NCBI GenBank assembly: GCA_037102815.1
Contig: BTPP01000009.1
Span: 1,364,001 to 1,428,000 of the forward strand
Reading direction: 5' to 3'
Length of the DNA stretch: 64,000 bases
Source: Neurospora intermedia
Lineage: Eukaryota; Ascomycota; Sordariomycetes; Sordariales; Sordariaceae
The notes under the pieces were generated by a model. It ran no database searches. It had not been told where the DNA came from and was given only the letters and a program-made list of their open reading frames with translations. The translations under genes were made by a program, and so were the position numbers. Shown in pieces: positions 57,700 through 64,000 of the stretch; positions within the stretch are counted from its first letter, which is position 1, and the number at the start of each line of letters is the position of its first letter.

Positions 57700-57744
<45 letters not shown>

Positions 57745-58398
57745 CATCCAAATAGACAGCAAACTCACCTCCGGAAAAAGACCAATACCGACAAAGCACA
57801 TCAATATCCCAACAAGTCCCCTCCACCATCGGATTCCACCTCTTCTGGACAGGCGTGCACGAGACAAAGATGAAGATGCCCGACAACAGCTTGGTCACCA
57901 GCACCGAAGCGGCCACAAACACCAGTGCCCATCTCTGCCATTTCCTCCGGGCGATGCTGTACAGCGTCAGGCAGATGGACGTCTTGGCCAGGGCGATGCC
58001 GAAGAACACAAAAGCGCCACCCATAAAAACGATCCTGGCTGCCGTTATGGCTTCTGTGACACGGGGGATGGTCCAAATGTGCTGACCGAAGCCGTGGCGG
58101 GAGGCTACGGCGGTGCAGATGGCGGCGGCGGTGAGGATGAGCTATCATTCGTAGAGGTAGATGTGTTAGAAAGGAAATTGGGTGCCATGGTATGTGAGGG
58201 GTAAGGACGTGGATGTGGATGATGATGATGACATACATAGGAGATACCCAGAAGGAGGTCGTCAACACCTAGCTGCTTGGCGTAACGGTGCTTGCAGTAG
58301 TATCTGAATCCCAGAGTTAAGCCGGCTAGGGAAGCCAGTAAGGCGAAGACGATGATCAGGCGGGTGACCGCCGAGTCGGACTCGGTGGGTAAAGTCAT
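56845..58398 (-). CDS. Pth11-like seven-helix integral membrane protein (rhodopsin domain)
   Basis: Five exons (58398..58237, 58141..57769, 57628..57511, 57430..57363, 57296..56845) give 390 residues with matching phases at all four junctions; introns are 95, 140, 80 and 66 nt. Seven membrane helices occur: LIIVFALLASLAGLTLGF; DDLLLGISYLILTAAA; the segment with VFFGIALAKTSICLTLYSIA; WALVFVAASVLVTKLLSG; AWSAVTDFALVVLPWCIIW; the LGFVLSLGLLTGIVAAIK region; and DLVIWESAELAVAIIAVSIP. The DFTYAAADLVIWESAE and WSAVTDFALVVLPW blocks are the signature of the fungal rhodopsin-domain/Pth11-like family. No extracellular CFEM domain precedes helix 1. The cytosolic tail is basic and Ser/Thr-rich. These proteins sit in the plasma membrane; a few act as surface-sensing receptors, but most, like this one, have no known ligand. 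Intron 2 contains an A39 run on the coding strand. Confidence 0.88.
57702..57740. repeat. T39 homopolymer inside an intron
   Basis: Read directly; it lies in intron 2 of the Pth11-like gene and is A39 in the transcript sense. Length is likely to vary between strains or reads. Confidence 0.95.
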
Positions 58399-59628
58399 TT
58401 TGGTGAGTGTTTCTGTTGGGTTGTGGTGGTCGAAATGGAGGCCATTGCTGTCGAAGGTAGGTAGATGTGAGGACTACGAAGCAAATAGCTTGACGACGAC
58501 CAACTGGAAAGCAAAAAGGTAGAAAGCCCAGGTGTTACGAGTCTACTAGGATTCATCAAAGACAACGCGGGCCTCTTCTTTCCATGGCTAGACCGTGATT
58601 AGTCTCTTCAGCAATGAATGAATCACAATACTGATTCATTGAACCTCTTCTTCATCTTAGACTCTCAGTCACTTACCAGCCATACCGCCTAGCTTTGTTC
58701 TTTGGTGACATTATACCCCGTCAGATTCCAATCTAAACTACGACGCCCTTGGGGGCAGCGGGAGGAAAGGTAATGGGAGAAAGAAACGACGGGTTAGGTT
58801 TGGACTTAAACACGGGTTATCCCGCCTGCCACGTTGATATTTCGGGGTAGTTTCATTGTGTCCGTTCATTGTCCGAAAAGCAAACAATAACCGCTGATCA
58901 AATGATGATGATGCATCAGTCCTCAGCGTTACGGTAATGGATAACGGGACAACGCAAACGAAGAGATGGGCAATTGCGCACAGGCATGTGCCGGTTTGTA
59001 CGACATGAAGACAGACGGAATGGCGGTTGAGGTTTGAATGGGCATTCCGCGTCAAAGGATTGGTGATGCACGACAACCGCTTGAGCTGCTTCGTGTGTTG
59101 GCTTTTACAAACACCACAACTTCACGAACGAAGATGAACAGTCCGTGAGTAACATCCCTCGTCCTGCAAGTAGCTTTTACGGACCAAAGGGGCGTCCGTC
59201 ATTCCACATGGAACTATCTCTAGCTGACCATTGCCAAGTTTTTACTTCCAAACTTCTGATCTGACTTGCTGCCCGGTGGCCGGCGCTGGGTTCTTCTGCC
59301 CATTACCTCTTGGTGCTCTTTGGCTAGGTGTCCTGAATTCAAACGTTTAACATTCAATCAGTGAGATAGTGTTCGAGTGATGTGGTGTGTTGCACCAATT
59401 CTCAATGATGTGAGCGATCTTGGTTGATGCATTTTAGTAAGTAGGTAGAGCATAGGTCCCATTCGATGAGGGAAAAAAGCATCGAGGTTTGATTCTTGGT
59501 TAGCTCTCCCACAGTCTTTCGGCATCCGTCTACTTCTTCACTGCTGTGCATCATGATAATATAAAAGCGTGGATCATAGCCAATGCATCCGAAAATTCTA
59601 TTTTTTTTCTTTTCGACTAGACAGACGC
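58399..59628. other. Intergenic, Pth11-like promoter and MetE-like 3' side
   Basis: No gene supported. A minus-strand frame 58738-59076 has no family resemblance. Confidence 0.45.
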
Positions 59629-60786
59629 TTACTGCGAGAGATCGTCACCCCAAACCTGCTTGGCAATTTCAACCTCGAGGCGCACCTTGGCCCACTGCTC
59701 CTCCACTGTCAAGTCGTTTCCTTCCTTGGTCGAGCTGAAACCGCACTGGTGCGACAAGCACAGCTGGTCCAAGCCCCTGGGGCAGTATGACGCGGCCTCC
59801 TTCAACCTCTCGATCATGGCCTCCTTGTCGTCCAGCTCGGCCTTCTTGCTCGACATGACGCCCAATACCACAATCTTGTCCTCGGGCAGGTGACGGAGCG
59901 GAGAGAAATCGCCGGAACGCGCGTCGTCGAACTCGAGGAAGTACACATCGACATTGAGGCCCTTAAAGAGAGTCTCAGCAACGGGCTCGTAGCCGCCCTG
60001 GGCGAACCACTGCGAGCGGAAGTTGCCGCGGCACAGGTGGATGCCGATGGTCATGTCCTTGGGCCTCTTGCTGATGGAGGCGTTGATGATGTCGACGCAC
60101 TGCTGGGTCAGCTCAGCGGGCGTCTTGCCGTGGCGCTGCGCGGCCTCCTTGCTCATGCCCTCGTCACAGAGGTAGGCCAGGTTGGTGTCGTCCAGCTGAA
60201 CGAAGCGGCAGCCGGCGGCGTACAGGTCGTCAAGCTCGGCCTGGTAGGCCTTGGCGATGTCGTCAAAGAGCGGCTCGAGCGTGGGATAGGCGTCGGCGTC
60301 GATGGCGTCGCGGCCGCCGCGGAAGTACACCATGGTCGGGCTGGGAATGCACACCTTGGCGGTGACGGTCTGGCTGGCGCCCGAGGAGGCCTTAACCGCC
60401 TCCACCTGCTTGTTCACGTAGTTGAAGTCGTCGACCTGGATGGGGTTCGGGTGGCCCAGCTTTCCGACAACAACAAGTCGGGGAGGAGTCATGCCGTGCG
60501 ACGTGACGTTGGTAGAGGTGACATGGCCGCGCTTCTCGACACCAGCCAGATGCTGCAGGAAGTCGATGTGGAACCACGCGCGGCGGTATTCACCGTCGGT
60601 CACGGACTGGAGGCCGTTCTCGATTTGTTCCCGGACGACGGTAGCAATGTGCTCGTCCTCAACCTTGCGCAGGTCCTCGGCGGTAGCGGCCTGGCTCTCG
60701 ACCTTTTCACGGGTCTCGAGGATGGCCTTGGGGCGAAGGAAGGACCCGACGTGGTCCGCGCGGTAAACTCCAGCAGGAAGAGGCAT
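59629..60786 (-). CDS. Cobalamin-independent methionine synthase-like protein (MetE C-terminal domain)
   Basis: A single exon of 385 residues, about half the length of full MetE: it corresponds to the catalytic C-terminal barrel, like bacterial YxjG/YxjH. All four zinc ligands can be placed: His250 and Cys252 (GIHLCRGNFRS), Glu285 (VYFLEFDD) and Cys348 (SHQCGFSS). The start MPLPAGVYRADHVGSFLRP has the conserved HVGS-LRP block that binds the substrate phosphate/carboxylate side in this family. The enzyme would transfer a methyl group to a thiol, possibly homocysteine, in the cytosol; whether it makes methionine in vivo or uses another thiol is unknown, because fungi also keep a full-length MetE. 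Strong C-ending codon bias suggests good expression and produces a 300-codon shadow frame on the plus strand. The nearby SfnG/DszC pair also concerns sulfur, but they are 12 kb apart. Confidence 0.9.
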   Translation of the reverse strand: MPLPAGVYRADHVGSFLRPKAILETREKVESQAATAEDLRKVEDEHIATVVREQIENGLQSVTDGEYRRAWFHIDFLQHLAGVEKRGHVTSTNVTSHGMTPPRLVVVGKLGHPNPIQVDDFNYVNKQVEAVKASSGASQTVTAKVCIPSPTMVYFRGGRDAIDADAYPTLEPLFDDIAKAYQAELDDLYAAGCRFVQLDDTNLAYLCDEGMSKEAAQRHGKTPAELTQQCVDIINASISKRPKDMTIGIHLCRGNFRSQWFAQGGYEPVAETLFKGLNVDVYFLEFDDARSGDFSPLRHLPEDKIVVLGVMSSKKAELDDKEAMIERLKEAASYCPRGLDQLCLSHQCGFSSTKEGNDLTVEEQWAKVRLEVEIAKQVWGDDLSQ

Positions 60787-63671
60787 GGTTGATTTCTGTG
60801 TGTTGGTGAGGTGTTGACACGAGATAGAAGAGGGTGGGAGCTGCTGAAAGGGAGGGCGGCCGGCAGGGCGGCTCTTTTGCTATATACTACCACTCGGCTG
60901 CCTAGCTAGCGCCCTACCGACATCCAGTCATGCCAGATCCACCTGTCGTGTCATTTTGGCGAGCAATATGGGTCCAGCCGGCGGGAAGAGGCTCATGTTG
61001 AAGGATCTCGGGGTGCGATCATCCAGATTGGGAGGGTCCTGAGGCGAGCGTCGGGGGTGTCGGTGGTGAGATGGACACCGAGATTGGCATTGCCGCTGTG
61101 CGGGGTAGGAGGCGATGGTGTTTTGCTGGACGCGGCCGGGGTCGTGGGCATGGGGGAAGGTTTTCCGGGGGAATGATAACCCCCAGCTCTCGAGGGCCCC
61201 ATCAAACCCCTTTGGCGGCTCGTGATGTCATGTCTGGGCAAGTGGAGGCCGTTCTGGCGATGAAGGTGACTGCCGAAGAAAAAGCTGTGGACGGGAAGCG
61301 GAAAGTCGGGAGACTAGCCCACCAGCCCACATCAGCGCACCGGCTTCAGTGGGCACAGTGGAGTCAGTCCTCTCACAAGATAAGGCATTTAGGGCAGTGC
61401 AGTGCAGCCGGGAATAATCAGACGGACGGTATTGCGAGGTCGGCAACGAAGAATTCCGTTTCAACACCATGAATTCGTAAAGGAGAACATGTTTTCGATT
61501 GTGCGAGAGGTTAATACTTATATGCTTGATTTCTGGCTGGCCAAATCGGCAGATGTCGTCGTGATTGGAGCCATCACTTTGGTGTTGATGCACGACTGCA
61601 TTTCTTTTTCTGTTCAGATCCCCGCCCCCGCCCCCACTAGTCCGGGTGTCGGGCACTAGCTGTATGGCGTGTATCCCACTTTCCGATTTTCGGAAGCCAA
61701 TGATTGAAAACTCAGAAAAATTGGGGGTCCAGACCTGTGCCTGAATTGCGATGTTGACAGACACTAGTATAGGGGCAGAAGGGGCAGCGAATGACCCTGG
61801 GGTTCCTCACTTCTGCGTTTCTTTTCGTTCGTTGTTTGTTTTCAGTGAGTTTAGTTTTCAGTTCTTGTTGACGCTGTCAACCGCTTTCATCACGCCAGTC
61901 TTATCCACGGATCGGAACTAAGCCCGTTTTCCGCATTGTGTGTCACCATTTCTCACCAAAGTCAAGTCAGGCGGGAACATCAAAATGGCTCGTCCGCCAG
62001 TCAGACGGTCAGGTTCGAAGACCTAACGATTACTGAAAGTTCCGATAGACTTCCATTGAAAACAACAAGAGATGGGTATCACAGGTCTCACCTCCAAGTA
62101 TGATACTTCTTGAGGGATCAACATTCCGCTGGGCGTCTTCCTCGGTTTTCTTCCATTCTATTATTTTCTATTTCTCTTTTTTTTGTTACCGCTTTCGATT
62201 CGCGTTCCCGTCATCCTTCGCCTTCACCTATTTGTCTTACGGTTACACTCCAAGCGAGTCAGCCCTCTAGGATTCTCCCCCCTAACACGACGTCTCACGT
62301 AATTGAACTACATTTGCCCTTTACTGTGTTCATTATTCAGTTGTACCCCCGCCAATTGGTGATTCCCGCCCCCTTTTTTTTTGTTAAGCGCGCACACGTC
62401 CGCACTTCCTTTTCAGGCAACTGGCAAAATGCCACGATGCTTGTCTCAGAACACGCTCAGAGTCTGGCTTCACATGTTTGGGGTCTGGGTTACGCAAAAT
62501 CTGGTTTCGGTACTCCTGGAACAATCTGAACCAAATTAGCTTAAGAAGCGGTGTGTTTGGGGTTCTTCTATCAAAATCCTCCGATCAGAGCGCAGGCATG
62601 CATGTTCGGTGTCTTATTCGACTGCCTAGGTACGACCAGGCAGATTTTTATGTTGTTTCTTTTTTTTTTTTTTTCCTTTTCCCGGAGCACAAGGGCAGCG
62701 CGTATCTGGGTTATTTGTCGTACGGGCGAGAGCCGAGAGGTGAAAGCGAGAAAAGCAACGCAATGGTCAATCTGCCTCTGGCGGTCCCAAGCGGTTGCCG
62801 AACCTTCAATTGACGCATGTGGATTTCTTATCAAGATTTTGCGTTGCGAGTGCGCTAGAGATCGGCCTAGACGCTTGCTAGCGACGGGTCTTGGGGAGTT
62901 GGAGGGCGCTAGCGTAGTGCAGAAAACGCCACCGTCTCGGTAGATGCCCAGATCAAAGATGCCTGTTCATGGAGCTGCTCGAACACCGCTCGCCCGTGAA
63001 CCCGCGAACCGACTAGTACCGGGCGATCATGGGGAAGGAATTGCTGAGACAAACAATTCGCAGATCGCGGTAGTCAACCGAAGGCGTGGAATCGTTGGTG
63101 TTGCACATGAAGCGATCATCACGAGCTTGGGGTTGACGAGTCTTCGTTGTCACGTTTCAATGGAGGAGCAAGTGCCGTCAATGCGTCTTTGCCATGGTGT
63201 CGTGAACGTTTTGGAAAACCGTAAACACAAGTGTACACTTCACCATGAAGAGCTCATTATATGCGGTTGATATCATCAATTAAGTAAGGCTGGTGGTATA
63301 GTTACGGTATCCGATGAGGGTATACCAAGGTATCGAGGATTGACAAAGAAAAGACCACCAACAACAACGACACCAGGACAGCCACCACACACCAGCGCCA
63401 TCGTACACAACCCGCGCAGAGATAACATAAACAACTCTTAGCCTATCCGACCGCATGTGCAGAAAAATCATTCCCATCTCGCATTTCATTGCTTTCGTAC
63501 TTGTGCTTGCTCATCAAAATCATTCGCTCAAAATACAACCGCGGGGTATCCATCATCTTTCTCTGTCGAACGTTGGCCGTGTTGGTCGAAAGCGTGGGTG
63601 TCTGTCCATTCCCTCTCTTTTTCTTTTGTTTTCGTTTTCTTGTTTCTTCGTTTGATAGTTCAAGACATAGC
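60787..63671. other. Gene-free stretch
   Basis: 2.9 kb with no supported gene; the MetE-like promoter is on its left. A T-rich run lies at 62658-62674. Open frames such as 61228-61764 (minus) and 62110-62529 (plus) have no family resemblance. Confidence 0.45.
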
Positions 63672-64000
63672 TTAAACCTGCTTCTCAGCAGGGACGTTGA
63701 GCATACCATCCTCAGCCGCGTGGGCAAACGTGGTTCTAGGCTTCCACTTGGCCGAAGTCCTGGGGGTCGTCTCCTCCATCATCTTGTCGACCTGCTCGAG
63801 CGAGAGTCCCTTGGTCTCAGGCACAAGGAAGTAAGTGTAGATGAAGGCGCAGGTGCAAAGACCGCCCCAGACGAAGAAGACGGACGACTTAAGGTTGCCG
63901 CGCTTCTCGCCGACCATGTAAGGGGTGATGACGGCGATGATGGTGTTCCAGAGCCAGTTGGAGGCAGTGGACAGACCAACACCGCGCGAACGGATGGGAA
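63672..64000 (-). CDS. MFS hexose transporter, C-terminal part (5' end outside window)
   Basis: The frame is open to the window edge and ends at 63672, so only the last 108 or so residues are seen. They read PIRSRGVGLSTASNWLWNT, then ITPYMVGEK, VFFVWGGLCTCAFIYTYF and the sugar-porter signature PETKGLSLEQVDKMMEE, which marks the end of helix 12 in the sugar-porter branch of the major facilitator superfamily. The tail (RTSAKWKPRTTF) matches fungal high-affinity glucose/hexose transporters of the HGT-1/HXT group. It moves monosaccharides with protons or by facilitated diffusion at the plasma membrane. The substrate cannot be fixed from this piece alone. Confidence 0.93.
   Translation of the reverse strand, partial: PIRSRGVGLSTASNWLWNTIIAVITPYMVGEKRGNLKSSVFFVWGGLCTCAFIYTYFLVPETKGLSLEQVDKMMEETTPRTSAKWKPRTTFAHAAEDGMLNVPAEKQV

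Noticed and set aside
59890-60792. 300-codon plus-strand frame rich in Val, Gly, Leu and Ala
   Set aside because: Lies exactly opposite the MetE-like gene; it is a mirror of strong C/G-ending codon bias and has no start context or family resemblance.
1-64000. Virus-derived, LTR, LINE or CRISPR elements
   Set aside because: No reverse transcriptase, integrase, capsid-like frame, long direct repeats or spaced repeat array was seen.

Overview
The window looks like nuclear DNA of a filamentous ascomycete, most likely a sordariomycete and probably Sordariales (Neurospora/Sordaria-like). The reasons are: short introns (about 53-140 nt) with GT(A/G)NGT donors and CTAAC-type branch points; a lone 5S rRNA gene of the Neurospora type; an intron-bearing tRNA-Leu; a trihydroxynaphthalene reductase with the same residue numbering as the Magnaporthe enzyme; and many GGTACCTCTA/TACCTACCTAGGTA motifs between genes. 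The family placement is firm for the group and only an inference for the genus. Protein families were recognised by eye; no database search was run.

Left part (1-8.4 kb): the 3' end of an NmrA-like gene; a serine hydrolase of the beta-lactamase/transesterase fold with one intron; a large single-exon DUF6604 protein on the minus strand; and, divergent from it, a seven-helix membrane protein of the PaxB/Pyr4 terpene-cyclase family with one intron.

Middle (8.4-33.9 kb): about 25 kb with very few genes. It holds tRNA-Leu(AAG) with a 27-nt intron, initiator tRNA-Met, a 494-bp mariner-type MITE with TA target duplication, a second inverted-repeat structure next to it, simple repeats, and one 72-residue cysteine-rich protein gene found by joining two short exons.

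Right of centre (33.9-47.2 kb): an aromatic ammonia-lyase whose selectivity position reads His-Leu (tyrosine-type), a 1,3,8-trihydroxynaphthalene reductase (DHN-melanin pathway), a 5S rRNA gene beside a truncated FAD-oxidoreductase exon, a secreted Thr/Val-rich protein, and a divergent flavin-monooxygenase pair: an SfnG-like luciferase-family enzyme and a DszC-like acyl-CoA-dehydrogenase-fold enzyme. Their shared 1.1-kb promoter contains a perfect ATGRYRYCAT site, the binding consensus of the sulfur regulator CYS3/MetR. This organosulfur-scavenging pair is the best candidate here for a coherent, little-described system.

Right end (47.5-64 kb): a Sit4/PP6 phosphatase-associated (SAPS) protein with a possible separate C-terminal exon, an unrecognised spliced gene, a five-exon Pth11-like seven-helix receptor-type protein, a short cobalamin-independent methionine-synthase-like enzyme with all four zinc ligands, and the C-terminal end of a hexose transporter. 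No virus-derived element, LTR element or CRISPR array was seen.
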